From: Caenorhabditis remanei
Taxonomy: Eukaryota; Nematoda; Chromadorea; Rhabditida; Rhabditidae
Assembly: GCF_010183535.1 (NCBI RefSeq)
Contig: NC_071328.1
Coordinates: 2,294,001-2,358,000, forward strand
DNA: 64,000 nt
Reading direction: 5' to 3'
Shown one piece after another: positions 42,088-53,565 of this stretch; within the stretch, counting starts at the first letter, position 1; every line of letters begins with the position of its first letter. The notes beneath the pieces are model-generated. The model was not told where the DNA came from. It saw nothing but the letters and a program-made list of their open reading frames with translations, and did no database searches. Position numbers and translations under genes: made by a program.

Positions 42088-43575
42088 ATTGTTGTAGATC
42101 ACAAAAGTGAGCTGATGAATTTTCTTGTGTATCCCATCCCTTATATACGTTTTGGAATGGCTAAAGGAGGCGGGAGGAGCTGTGCAAATAATTGTTGTAT
42201 TCCAACTGCAACATTCCGATTTTGATGTCGAAACAAAAATGACCATTGTACTACTTGGATAAGGACAATAGTAGCATGGTTAAAGGAGAAGGTCCCGAGA
42301 AATTTTAGGCCGCGCCCACTTAGGGTGTGTACCCTAACTGAAGACCTAACAAGGGAAGTACACGACGGACCGAGTTGAACTTTTTCTATAAATTTGACCA
42401 TAGATACTTTCGACCCTGCTGATTCCAAATCTGCAATAAAAATCTGCTAAATGCTCACGTGAACGAAGTTATGACCCGTCAAACTTTTCAATTTGTTCAC
42501 GTTCTTAACCTTTTCACGTTTTCATCGACACTTGTACTGTAGAAGCGCAAGTTTGACGAGTCATAACTCAGTTCACGTGAGCATTTAGCAGATTTTTATT
42601 GCAGATTTGGAATCAGCAGGGTAAATTTTACAACATCGCAAACGCGCTCTACTGCACCAAAAACTCAAAATTTTGAAATTTTGAAGTTTTGCGGTAAACG
42701 CGCCAAAATTCAAAATTTTCACGGTTTTTTTTTCAGAGTACGCGCTCTTACGGCTGCGGCACCCCGAAAGTAATAAAAACGTAGAAATCAAAATGTTGAG
42801 TTTTTTTTCAGGAAAACGCGCTCTACCGAACATCTACTTGAAAAAACGTGAATTCCTGGTTAATAGAATATAAAATCGAAGTTTTTAGTTTTTTTTGTCT
42901 GAAAAACAGAAAAGGGTCTTTATTTCAAATATGTACAGTAAACTGAAAAAATTCACATTGAAAAAATATTCTGAAATTTTTTTTTTCAAATTTAGCAGTA
43001 TGCATATTTTCCAGATTTAATATATAGTCTGAAACAACAATAAAGACCATCTGAATATTTAGGCCACGCCCACTTACGCGAATTTTCCTTAAAAGGGTGC
43101 GAAGGTGCACAAGGAGTCTTAACTTGGTTTTCGAGCAAAAAATGGGATTGTAGACCCAAAATTTTGCGGGGAACACTTTTATTGACTTTTCCAGCAAAAA
43201 AATTTTGGAAATTTTTTTAATTTACAGTATTTTTCAACCTTCATTCACGTTCCCCGTCATCCAGAAATTTCTCTAAAAATCTCTCTGGCACCCTCTCACT
43301 CTCTCACACTCTCTCCCCCCAACAGACTTGAAATTTCAAAAGGCATCTGTCCAAACACTATCCTCGAGTTTTTGTTTCAAAAATATCCCCCGCCGGCAAT
43401 GAAAATTTTTTCGACACAATACGTTATTGTTTTTATGTTGGTACAACCAGTCCCCATCATCGAAATTGTATTTGAACACATTTTGGCGGAACACAGCATT
43501 TATTATATAAATTAGGAGAGTAAGCGAAAATGGGGGAGATGCACAATTATTACAAATCGTGGGGCGGCGCCCGAA
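42088..43575. other. Intergenic between ShKT genes A and B
   Basis: It holds the presumed gene A promoter, a 205-bp palindrome (42417-42621), several GCGCTCTA motifs (42648, 42740, 42817) and the minus-strand AATAAA of gene B (TTTATT at 43498-43503). No coding sequence is supported. Confidence 0.5.
42417..42621. repeat. Palindrome with ~69-bp arms
   Basis: Arms CTGCTGATTCCAAATCTGC ... GTTATGACCCGTCAAAC and its reverse complement GTTTGACGAGTCATAACTC ... GCAGATTTGGAATCAGCAG flank a 65-bp centre. The TTTGACGGGTCATAACTCGG end recurs at about 63220. Confidence 0.82.
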
Positions 43576-45427
43576 TTATCCGGAGATGCAGGATCCGCAA
43601 GTTCTTGGGCTGATTACTAATCGTGCAGCTGAATTATCCAATCGTGTAGCTGAATTATCCGGAGGTGAGGTGCAGAATCCGCAAGTTCTTGGGCACTGGG
43701 TGCGCATGATGGTTTGGTAGGCGGAGTTGTTGCAGAGACCGATCTTGGCAGCGCACTCGGAACGACCGGTGGATGGGTTGACTTGGTCGACACAGGCTGG
43801 AAAATTGTACTTTTGGATAAAAAAAGTGAGTTTTCCTCCATTGGGAGTGAGAAAATAACCAAAAAAGTGTCTCCGCCTTATAAAAAATATACCCCCGTGA
43901 TCGTTACAAAAAGTAAAAAATATTTGGGGTAGGGTGGGGTCGAACCCTAGATGCAAGATTACTGGTCAGTCTCCTTACCAGGTAGGCTACAATGACGCGC
44001 CGGGGCGCGGCGGCGAGGGTGGTGACAAGGCGCGCCGCCACCACCTTCATCACCACCCTCGCCGCCGCGCCGCCTCTTCGCCCCAATAGTCTACCTGGTA
44101 AGGAGATAGACCAGCAATCTGGCATCGTGGGTTCGAACCCCACCCAGACTTATTATTTTTTGCATTTTTCGACAAGTCGAATGGTACCAATTTCGTAGGA
44201 TTTGGATGGGTTTTTGACACTTTTTTGAAATTTTTTTTGTTAGAAAAACCAACTTCCTGAAGAGATAGTGGAGCTTCCAGTTCTAATAGTCGATGACGAG
44301 GTGGAGGAGGAGCTTCCGCAGAATCCGCAAGTTCTTGGGCACTGAACTCTCATCAAGGCGATATAGTTGGAGTCGTTACAGTAAGCTCTCATGCTAGCGC
44401 AATCCGAGCTTCCAGTTCTTGGATTCTTCAAATCGACGCAAGTTCCGGTGGCTGGTGTCGTCGAGATCGATGAGCAACGTCCACACGTTTTTGGGCATTG
44501 TTGGGTCATGATGTCATAGTACGTGGCGTCGTTGCACAGATTTCTACGGGCGGCGCAGTCGGAGGTTCCGGTCGCCGCGTTGACACGGTCGACACATCCG
44601 GTGCGTGAGGTTACGGTACGGGAGGTTACGGTACGGGAGGTTGCGGTATTTCCGAAGACGGTGGTGGTGGATTGGGCGGTGGCAGTGGCGTCGACACCAG
44701 CGACAGTGACAGTCACACCGACTGGAAAATTTTGAGATTTTTGAAAATTTTTGAAAAGATAACTTACTAAGATCAGCGTTCAAACAGCAACTGCCTTGAG
44801 CGGTGTCACAGGTTGAGCCGGTTTGGCAGTCCGGGAGCCCGGCTCCGCAAGCTGAAATTATATTTACATGAAAAACGTGAATTCCTCAAAAAAAAGTCAT
44901 ACAATTTTAAGAAAGATGTTTCAGGCTCAAAATTTTAGAAAACTGAAATTCTTAATTTTAAATATTTTTTCATGTCGAAAACACGCTCTACTGCACCAAA
45001 AAACTCAAAATTGGTGAGTTTTGAAGTTTTGGGGGTAAAGGCGCCAAAATTAAAAAATTTCACGGTTTTTTTCAGAAAACGCGCTCCTACGGCTACGGCA
45101 CCCCAAAAGGGACAAAAACTTTAAAAACAAAATTTTCAGTTTTTTTTTTCAGAAAAAGCGCTCTTCCGAAAATAAATTCATTAAAAATTGGTGTCCATTT
45201 TTTGGATGGTCGCAAACTTGCGCTTTAAATCTTTAACAAGCATTATTTTGAAAAACTTTACAGCCAGAAAATGCGCTCTACCGAACTTCTCAAGCTTTTG
45301 CTATGGAGCGCACTTGTCACGGTACAGTAACCAAAGAGAACTTACGAGCAGTAACCTTGAGTGGATCACATGTTTGACCGAAGGCAATAGCCACCAACGA
45401 ACCAATGAGGAAAACCGATTGAAGCAT
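43576..45427 (-). CDS. ShKT gene B: secreted ShKT-domain protein
   Basis: Exons 45346-45427 (82 bp, as in gene A), 44768-44851 and 44240/44246-44721 are well supported. A last exon, 43576-43796, fits only if a weak GTTGGT donor near 44245 is used (phase 1); otherwise the protein stops at 44240 with 215 codons. The order is signal peptide (MLQSVFLIGSLVAIAFG), Cys-rich CGAGLPDCQTG segment, TVTSRTVTSRTV repeat linker, then two ShKT domains in exon 3 and a third in exon 4. After exon 4's ShKT, a duplicated DNSATRL/DNSAARL stretch leads to an extra CGSCISG. A TF repeat sits directly at the exon 3 end and may have damaged the donor. AATAAA at about 43498 (minus) favours inclusion of exon 4. Confidence 0.75.
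43905..44228. repeat. tRNA-derived foldback (TF), full copy abutting ShKT B exon 3
   Basis: Left half GGGGTCGAACCC ... CTTACCAGGTAGGCTA; hinge GGCGCGCCGCCACC; right half GTCTACCTGGTAAGGAGATA ... GTGGGTTCGAACCCC, the closest match in the window to a tRNA T-arm. The end TTTTTGACACTTTTTT is about 12 bases from the exon 3 reading frame end. Confidence 0.86.
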
Positions 45428-45814
45428 ATTATTGAAATATCAAATTGAAAGACTTGATGATCTTTTCCCCGGATTCACACCTCTTTTTATACCGCCCATC
45501 TGGTTTCTCTGCATCTCTCTGATCCCCATTATCTCTCGCTCTGAGCCAACTGACCAAGTGACGATCCGCGCCAGGTGTCCAAACAGTGTCTGTAACAATC
45601 GAAATTTTCTATTTTGCAGTGGCCACAATAGATGATTTCGAGGAAATGTTTGAACAGACCAATTTTTTATTCAACGTAGCAATTTTTCTTTGTTAAAATG
45701 TCGAGAACAATGGAATGGTCAGAATAGAATAGTCATTGACTGATTTTCAACCACCAACTTTGAAGCTCCGTCTTGACTCTGGATATAAAATTTTGAGTTC
45801 AAATTTACTTTGGA

Positions 45815-46088
45815 TGTGTAGATCAAGCCTAGATCTTCATTTTTGTAGTTGACCACTTTTTGATAGCTATTCACGCTTTTGAGATACGCGCCTTTAAAGA
45901 TTGGGAGGCGAGAGAGCGTGCGAAAAGAGGAGAATGTCTCGCTTCTCTGCGTCTCCTCCCCTCCTCTGCCAGCTCGCGCTTTGGAAATAAGTTATTTTTA
46001 AAGGCGCTTAACTCAAAAGGGTGAGGAGCTATTGAAAAATTGTCAACTATAAAAATGTAGCCCTAGATTTGATCTACAAGAAAAATGT
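45815..46088. repeat. FB1 foldback repeat, copy 16
   Basis: Arms TAGTTGACCACTTTTTGATAGC and AGCTATTGAAAAATTGTCAAC; hinge CTCGCTTCTCTGCGTCTCC. Confidence 0.85.
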
Positions 46089-46509
46089 AAATTCAAAGGA
46101 TTTGGGTTTTATCTGGCGTGAGGGGACTGTTTAAAAGTTCGTTAATTTTTTCAGCTTTTCGAGAGTTTTCAGATGCAAGAACTGTTTTTTTTTAGTTTCT
46201 AGTCTTTAATGTTTAATCACTTTTTGAATTTGTTTGCAACTAATTTCAAAATTGGATTATTTTGTTCCTTTGTTCCTAAAATACTTTGAGAACAATGAAC
46301 AATGACAATATTTGTGATAAGGAATTGGAATTTTTGTGATTTTTTGTGTGGTGTATTGATAGATAAGAACATAAACAGACAAAAGAAGAACATAAGTACT
46401 CAAACATACTTTTGAGGAGCATTGTACACAGTTTTCAATGAAAAAAGGGTGATAACTTTGACAATGTCTCCTGAAGTCAGTTTGAGTCCAAACATTTTAA
46501 TTTTATAAT

Positions 46510-46765
46510 CATTTGGTAGATCAAAACCAGATCTACGTTTTTGTAGTTGAACACTTTTTGATATCATTTCAGCATTTTGAGATATGCGCCTTCAAAGCTT
46601 GCCAATCTCAAGGCGCACGCGGGGAGAGAGGAGGAGACGCAGAGAAACGAGACACCCTCCTCTTTTCGCACGCTCTTTCGTCTCCCAATCTTTAAAGGCG
46701 CATATCTCAATATGCTGAAAAGCTATCAAAAAGTGTTCAACTACAAAAATGTAGATCACAACTTT
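46510..46765. repeat. FB1 foldback repeat, copy 17
   Basis: Arms TAGTTGAACACTTTTTGATATC and AGCTATCAAAAAGTGTTCAAC; hinge GACGCAGAGAAACGAGACACC. Confidence 0.85.
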
Positions 46766-47919
46766 TTCTATTACCCAAGAAATTTCAGAAAAATTTCATC
46801 GGAATTTTAACCCGCTTTTTGATCTTTTCCAGGTGATAACGGGCGTTTCAAGTTTTATGATTGCCGTTACGATGTACATGTACGTTTTCTGATAAAACTG
46901 GAAAATTTTGAGTGGGAGGAGGAAGAGGAGGTCATGAAAAAGCACACAAACAGGTGTTTAGAAAAAGTATCAATGGAGCGCAGTTACATATCTTTTAAAA
47001 ATTTAAAATCGGAAACTTCAAGATTGGTGTCGATTTACGGCGTAAATCGGCATATACCGTTGAGTGATGTAACTCAGCCCATTTCAGTCCCAGACAAAAA
47101 ATTTTCACTGATTCAGAATCCTCAGAACGTCAGCTTTTCAACAATATCACATTTGGCGGGAAAAAAGCCTAAGTGTAGATTTACGCTGTAAATCGACACT
47201 ACTCCTTGAGAGAAACGTGATTTTCCTAAAAGGTCAAAGACTACACCCGGAAAATATAAAATTTTATAACTTTTTCGAAATTACACTTTATCAGAAACAA
47301 TTAAAAGTGAGCAAAAACGTCAGTTGTGATTTTCTATGACTTGACGAAACGGAACAAAAATTTCAGTACACAAATTTTGGAAGTGATCTACCAAAAAACC
47401 GATTACTGTGCCTTTAAGAACTCGAGAAATCACCTTATATGCGTTTTGTGTAAAAAATTTTGTTTTTAATGCTTTGTACACATTTGTACACATTTGTACC
47501 CCAAAATGCTCTAGACTACAAACTACAAATAATTTTCCGCAGATTGACAAATTCCTCCTCCCTCCCCTCCGAAAGGTCATAATGATCTTCCCATCACATT
47601 GAAAATATATTTTATGGCGGGCAGTGCAGAGTACACTTATCAGAACAGTTCATCTTTTCTTTTTTTTTCTTTGTTTCTCTGTGTCTCTCACTCTCTCTCT
47701 TTTTTATTAGCAGATGATCCATTTCTTAAGGTTGTGCTGGTCATTCTTTTTTACTACATTTTTTTGTTCGATTTGAAGAATAATCTAAGGTTTTAAGGCT
47801 TTAAGAAATTTGAGAATTGTCAAATCTCCAAAATTTCACTTTCACTAATTGATGTGTCTTACGGCGTAAATCGTGATTTTCCACAGAAAAATCATTAAAA
47901 ATCCCCTTCAAACTCATCC

Positions 47920-48290
47920 AAATTCGACAAATTTTACACCATTCTACTTGTTAAAAAATGCAAAAAATAATAGCACTCAGTGGGAATCGAACCCCGGATG
48001 CAATTTTACCAGTCAGACTCCTTATCCCCTAAGCCAGCGGAGCGAAGGTGGGCTCGCGGCGGCGAGGGCCATGAAGAAAGTGAGGGAGGTGGCGGCGGCG
48101 GCGCGGCGGCCGCGCACTGTTTCACCTATTTCAGGGGAGACACCGTATAGCCTACCTGGTAAGGAGATAGGCCAGTAATCTTGCATTCAGGGTTCGATTC
48201 CCACCTGGGCCTATTATTTTTTGCATTTTTTAACAAGTCGAATGGTACCAATTTCGTTGTATTTGGATGGGTTTTTGAGACTTTTTGATA
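47920..48290. repeat. tRNA-derived foldback (TF), full copy
   Basis: Left half GGGAATCGAACCCCGGATGC ... CTTATCCCCTAAGCCA; hinge GGTGGCGGCGGCGGCGC; right half TAGCCTACCTGGTAAGGAGA ... GGGTTCGATTCCC. The distal end matches the TF copies at 33,860 and 51,530. Confidence 0.84.
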
Positions 48291-48650
48291 TGAAAAATTC
48301 CGATTTAAAAAAATTTTCCATGATAGTTGTGGAACTTCGACCTAGACATAACTGTTATAATGGCTGCCTATTAATGTTGCAGTCTTTTTTTGTTGTTTTC
48401 CAATTTTATCGATTTTCGGCGGATGCTTGTCTGCTACCAAGTGTACCTACAAACTCTCTTCCTTTTTTATTGTTCGTCGAAAAAATGTCATCTATAACAC
48501 TTGCTATCTATAACTTTGTGTCTGATAAAAACCCCGAGGAGGAGAGAGCAGTGAGCACAGAAGAAATTTCGTGCATCTCTTGTCATCATAGTTTCCAAAA
48601 TTTCCAAAAAGAAAGAAAATTTTGATTTTTCAATTTTAACTTTCAGTGTC

Positions 48651-51600
48651 ATGCCAAAACGAGTCTGTGTAATTGGAGCCGGGGCCGCGGGTCTCGCGGC
48701 GGCTAAGCACTCGATAGCTAAGGGATTGGAGGTAGGTCAAAAAATTACCAAAGTTGTGGCCTAGTTTTCCCAGGGAAACTCGGCCACCGTGCTTCTGTCG
48801 AAAACTTTGTAAATTTAGGTCGAAGTATTCGAGCAGACAAATTCGGTTGGTGGAACATGGGTATATTCAGAGCAGACGGGTTGTCATTCGAGTATGTATC
48901 AGGATTTGAAGTGAGTTAAAAAGTTTTTTTTCAAAACTTGAGAAACTTAAAAATCTATTTCACTTCAAGTTGAAATTGACTAACTTTAACAAGGTTAGGC
49001 TTATGGAACAAATATTCAAAATGTATTTTTTGTGTAGATCATAAATCAGTCTTTAATTTTGTAGTTGACCGCGTTTTGATAGGTTCTCTAGTTTTTGAGA
49101 TATTCCGCTTTTTAGCTCTATTTTTGTGCTCAACTTTCAAAGTTTGTGCTTTAAATTCATATTTTTTGTGTAGATCAAATCCAGATCTTCATTTTTGTAG
49201 TTGACAACTTTTTGATAGCTACTCACGTTTTTGAGATATGCGCCTTTAAAGATTGGGAGGCGAGAGAGCGGGCGAAAAGAGGAGGGTGTCTCGTTTCTCT
49301 GCGTCTCCTCCTCTCTCCTCGTGGCGTTGCTCATCTTTGACAGCCTATATCTCAAAAGCGTCAAGAGCTATCAAAAAATGGTCAACTACAAAAATGTAGC
49401 CCTAGATTTGATCTACCCATTGATTATAAATACAATATTTTTGGACTCAAACTGGTTTCAGGAGACACTGTCAAAGTTAGCTTATTTTAATCATTAAAAA
49501 CTCAATTTTTCCAGAACAAACCTTCCCAAAGAAGTCATGCAATTCCGGGATGTCCCATTTCGTGCAGATCTTCCATCTTTCTTAACTCATGAAGACGTTC
49601 TCGAGTACCTACAAGAGTTTTCCAGAGGGCTTCCTATAAATTTTAATCAGACCGTGGAGAGCGTCGAGAGAAGTGGTGATAAGTGGAAGGTAAATAAAAA
49701 ATTAAAACGCGTGTACGGCACGCCAGATATCTTGGTTTTCAGGTTATCACGCATCACGGGACGGGTATAAGCGAGCAATTATTTGATATCGTTTTTGTGT
49801 GCAATGGTCATTATTTTGAGCCAAATAATCCATATAAGGAGAATAATTTTGAAGGTAGGGTGGCCTAGAAAACTAAAAAATATTTAGTTTTCCAGGAACC
49901 CTTATCCACAGCCATGACTACCGCCGCGCTAAGGACTATTTGGACAAGGAAGTCATTGTAATCGGTGCGGGACCATCTGGAATCGACATAGCCCTCCAAC
50001 TATCGGCCACTGCTCGAAAAATTACACTGATTAGTCGGAAGGCAACCTACCCGACACTTCCGGATAACATCACGCAAATTAGTCAACACGTAAAAAAAGT
50101 GTTGGCAGAGGGGTGTGAAACGGATGATGGCACTGTGATAAGGGCGGATACGATAATTGTGTGCACCGGGTATTTTTATAAGGTAAGTGAAGTTTTAGCA
50201 ATTTTTTTTCCGAAAAATGAGCTTAAAATCACCTATTAGGCTGAGTCATAAGTTTCTTTCTTTTTTTGAGGTTGAACTTTGACTCACGGTTTCTAGGTAC
50301 AGTGATTGTTTATCGAACCAAACTTTTTTGCACTATAATGACCTTTTCAGTGGCTAACAAACATTGTTTCAAATTAGTGCACAGACAGTCCACTCGTGAA
50401 AACGACAGTTTTTTCTGTCTCTAATCAAATTCCTATTTTGAAAAGATTTGTGATTCTAGTCGGATTTATATCAAAATTCTGAGATTTGCATAAGGAAACA
50501 AGTGGTATTTTTAAAGAAAGACTTTGTCTTGTTATAAAAATTAAGTTTTGGATAAACTCTCCAAGACAAAAAAGTTATGATCAGACGACCAACAGGTATG
50601 AGAAAACAATGTTCTCCTGGGTTTAAGTCGATTACTAAAATATTGGAGAGAGCATTAATGTCAAACGGTTTGTAAAAGTTAGACAGTAACATAAGCAAGT
50701 TATGCAACAAAAAACTAAATACCAAAGTCATTCGAATAAGTGATAAAACTTGGTTGATGTGATTGTTAAGATTTTCACACTTTCGAGAATATTAGTGAAG
50801 TAGACCTGAGTGAAGTCTGGATCTCTTTTCAACGCTCCCAAACAAGTCTGAAATATTTCGTTCCAAATAATCAACAGTAGATACATTGTTCTAAAATTGT
50901 GCATAAGATCTAGTAGATTGATTCAAAAGTAAGAGCAGTAGGCTTCATCAAACTCAAAAATCAGGTGAATTTGATGATGTTGACTTCGGGCTTCTTGAGA
51001 AAAAAGACAATTGGTGTGAATATCCAAAACAAAGTAAATTTAGAAACATTAATGTCTACTCTATTCAATAATAAACATTTCCACTAATTTCCAAATCAAG
51101 CGTTAAAGAAAAATTGAAAATACTCGCACCTCTCCAAATTGCTTATGCTCACCTTTCTTCAAATACCAACATTAAACCCCCGTTGTTTAGTTCAAATATA
51201 TTTATTAGTTTTTCATACACAATTGTTTTTGCTGGTTTTAATTTTGAATAGCTCACTTATCCTCGTCAACATTTTCTAGGAAAAAAATGGAGTCGAAGAA
51301 TCGTACCAAAAAAGGGTTCCTCAAGTGTTTTGACTTGTCTACGGCTGAGATTAAGCAGATGATTGACGTCAAGTCACAGGTAGAATCACAATGAGTTATA
51401 AGTACTAACCAATTATATTTCTCATTATGTGAGTTATTAGCCTTCGAGAAATTGCGTGTCAAAAATCATCTCAAAAAAGAAAGAAACTTATGACTCAACC
51501 TAATAAAACCAAAATAAAATTATACCTCCATGCTCATTAAAGAATGCAAAAAATAATAGCACTCAGTGGGGGTTGAACCTTTGATGCCAGATTGATGGCC

Positions 51601-53412
51601 TGTCCTCTTACCAGGTAGGCTATAAGGGTGAGGGAGCCGGCGCGGCACAGAGGATTGTAATAAGGCTGGTGGCGGTAGAAGGGAGGCGCGCCACCACCAC
51701 CTTTATCACAACCCCCGCGGTCGCGCCGCGTTCTCGCCCTCTCAGTCTACCTGGTAAGAAGATAGGCCAGTAATCTCGCATCCGGGGTTCGACCCCACCC
51801 AAGCCTATTATTTTTTACATTTTTTAACAAGTCGAATGGTACCAATTTCGTCGGATTTGGATGGGTTTTCGACACATTTCTACATAAAAATTGTGGCGGC
51901 AATGCCCATCGCCTTTGAAATCCCGGAAAAGTTGACAACCTTTGGGTTTAGAAGCTCTGGAACCATTTTTTACGAAAAATTTTGCTTTTTAGTACCCATT
52001 CCTCAACGACGACGTTCTCCGTGTCAAGGAGAACAACCAGTTGGTATCCCCGATATTTGAGCATGTGGTACATGCGGAGTACCCGAATAGCTTGTTTTTT
52101 ATTGGTAGGTTTCAAAAAATTAAAACTTTAAGAAAAGTAAAAAATTCAGGCCTAAACTTGGTCACCATAACATTCCCACTGTTTGAGTACCAAGTGAAGA
52201 TGGCGTTAGCGTTTGCGACGGGCGGTGCGGAAATTCCGGATAAAAACGTATTGATTGATTATGAAAGGAATCAGATAGAGTGAGTTTAAAAAGGTTTTGT
52301 TGCATTTTTTTCCTAAATTTCGAGCGGATCTTCAATTTTTATTCAAATTTTTTACCTCAGGAGTCGGGATGTTTTTTGCGCCCGGCCTTTTTTGCAGGTC
52401 CATATAGCTCAAGTACCTGCGGTTACAGTTTTAGTTTCAATGTCCTTATTTCGACAGAATTGTAAAAAGTCAAAAACTTCAATTTCAATTTTTCCGGATT
52501 TTATGTTTTACGGTATAGCTAAAAATGTATTGAAGTCACCAAAAACCGTTTTTTTTTTTGGTTTTTTGCCTTGTTTTGAGTTTTTTTGCCTTTGGTTTTT
52601 GCTGACCTCAAACTTTTTTCAAGTTTTCGAATCCGGCTACTAAAACTACTAAATGCATACAAATAGAGTCTTACAGTACCGCTCAAAAGTATATTAAGTT
52701 TTGATATTTTCAGTTGTAAAGGTCCAACTTTGAGAGTGTGTCATGGTAGTACTTATTGTCCCATCAAGTAGATTTTTAATGGATCGTACAGATCAAGAGT
52801 AGAGCTCCATTTTTGTAGTTGACAACTTTTTTGAACGGACACTCCCTAAAGAGTTATGGTCATTTTAAAGGGACACCTCAAAAATCGCACTGAAATTGGT
52901 CGATTTGAGGGAGAAATTACTTTGACGATATGTAACTTCCTAGGGAGTATCCGTACAAAAAAGTTGTCAACTACAAAAATACAGTTCTATTTTTGGTCTG
53001 TTCGATTCCATAAAAAAGTTATTTTGTAAGACAGTTAATTTTACTATTACACACTCTCAAAGTTAAGCATTTTCTACGGAAAAAAGCAAAACTTAATATA
53101 CTTTTGAGCGGTACTGTACGTCTCACACTATACCGTAACCCAACCCCCCCCCCCACTCAATAAATGTTTTCCAGACACCAAAAAACGCGGGGTCTCGAGA
53201 CGCGATTCTACCATCTCCTGCAATCCGAGCAATGGGAATACCTCGCTCGAATCGCTCGGCTCGGAAATTTCGACGAGTGGCCGTATATGAAGACGATCGA
53301 GAATATCACACAGTACCTTCATGAGCAACGAAAATCTAACGTCATTGGGTATAAGAATATTAATTTTAAGTTAAGTGAGGATGGTATGGATTATGAGGTT
53401 GTTAGGTGTTGA
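48651..53412 (+). CDS. Flavin-containing monooxygenase (FMO)
   Basis: Eight exons: 48651-48731, 48819-48910, 49515-49689, 49743-49854, 49896-50182, 51993-52104, 52150-52279 and 53175-53412, giving 408 codons in frame. The N-terminal FAD site is GAGAAG (residues 9-14), with GGTWVYSE after it. The FMO fingerprint FxGxxxHxxxY is FEGTLIHSHDY (152-162). The NADPH site is GAGPSG (177-182), and CTGYFYKYPFL follows the second domain. FMOs oxygenate soft nucleophiles (S, N) using NADPH and O2. At 408 residues it is shorter than the 530-residue type and has no C-terminal membrane segment, so it is probably soluble. Intron 2 has FB1 sequence, intron 5 a mariner-like element and a TF repeat, and intron 7 a MITE. 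The start follows a TTTCAG acceptor. AATAAA is at 53468. Confidence 0.9.
49030..49095. repeat. FB1 foldback repeat, half copy (18)
   Basis: A diverged left arm only (TTTTGTAGTTGACCGCG, TTTTTGAGATATTCCGC), 75 bases before the next full copy, in FMO intron 2. Confidence 0.6.
49165..49428. repeat. FB1 foldback repeat, copy 19 (intron 2 of FMO)
   Basis: Arms TAGTTGACAACTTTTTGATAGC and AGCTATCAAAAAATGGTCAAC; hinge CTCGTTTCTCTGCGTCTCC. Confidence 0.86.
50236..51503. mobile_element. Mariner-like element in FMO intron 5
   Basis: The ends are TTAGGCTGAGTCATAAGTTT and, in reverse complement, TTAGGTTGAGTCATAAGTTT, followed by CTTTCTTTTTT on both sides. TA flanks both ends (50234-50235, 51504-51505). 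The length, 1,268 bp, equals that of typical mariner elements, and TTAGGTTG-type ends are common in mariners. No intact transposase frame exists; the longest frames are under 90 codons, so it is a dead or non-autonomous copy. Confidence 0.82.
51530..51890. repeat. tRNA-derived foldback (TF), full copy in FMO intron 5
   Basis: Left half GGGGGTTGAACC ... CTTACCAGGTAGGCTATA; hinge GGCGCGCCACCACC; right half GTCTACCTGGTAAGAAGATA ... GGGGTTCGACCCC. It lies 26 bases after the mariner-like element. Confidence 0.85.
52672..53118. mobile_element. CAGTACCGCTCAAAAG-family MITE in FMO intron 7
   Basis: The element is about 443 bp and its terminal inverted repeats are perfect for at least 27 bp (CAGTACCGCTCAAAAGTATA, then TTAAGTTTT). 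It is flanked by TA. An inner pair GTAGTTGACAACTTTTTTG / AAAAAAGTTGTCAACTAC and GGACACTCCCTAAAGAG / CTTCCTAGGGAGTATCC makes the whole element a foldback. The inner GTAGTTGACAACTTTTT is shared with FB1. Confidence 0.88.
53144..53154. repeat. 11-nt C tract before FMO exon 8
   Basis: A run of about 11 C is preceded by TACCGTAACCCAA, the complement of the TTACGGTA flanking the 24-G tract at 14178. A 12-nt C tract lies at 24822-24833 beside the K2 exon 1 donor. Confidence 0.75.
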
Positions 53413-53467
53413 TAGGCGCCATAGAGCGCGGTTGCAGCATGTATATTTTCATATTTTTTTGATGAGC

Positions 53468-53487
53468 AATAAAGTTTCTTGTTTATT
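53468..53487. promoter_or_regulatory. Overlapping convergent polyadenylation signals
   Basis: AATAAA on the plus strand at 53468 (FMO) is followed by TTTATT at 53482, which is AATAAA on the minus strand (F-box gene). The FMO stop (53412) and the F-box stop (53566) are 153 bases apart, so the two 3' UTRs must overlap if these signals are used. Confidence 0.65.
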
Positions 53488-53565
53488 TTATTCGGTATCA
53501 AACATGAGATCAAGTAAGTCAAAAAATTGTCAAAAAAGTTTTCAAAAAAAAATTTTCTAAAAAAA

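Larger units (their letters stand above)
45428..48650. other. Intergenic between ShKT gene B and the FMO gene
   Basis: The two genes are divergent across 3.2 kb. It holds FB1 copies at 45815 and 46510 and a TF copy at 47920-48290. Two short GTAGATTTACG/GTAAATCGAC inverted motifs lie at 47030-47055 and 47170-47200. TTTCAGTGTC just before the FMO ATG is a probable trans-splice acceptor. Open frames in 46.8-47.8 kb are short and unsupported. Confidence 0.5.

Noticed and set aside
39100..44130. Functional tRNA genes
   Set aside because: The A-box and B-box sequences fit, but no cloverleaf with a paired acceptor stem and clear anticodon stem could be made, and copies come as inverted pairs. I call them tRNA-derived repeats.
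39400..45427. Venom-type toxin genes
   Set aside because: The ShKT fold is named after an anemone peptide, but multi-domain secreted ShKT proteins are widespread in nematodes and nothing here indicates a toxin role.
47320..47602. Overlapping open frames on both strands near 47.4 kb
   Set aside because: Both strands are open over the same bases, no family is recognisable and no exon-like splice sites flank them.
48221..48625. 134-codon open frame upstream of the FMO
   Set aside because: It begins in the end of a TF repeat and stops before the FMO start; there is no domain, and the FMO start already follows a good acceptor.
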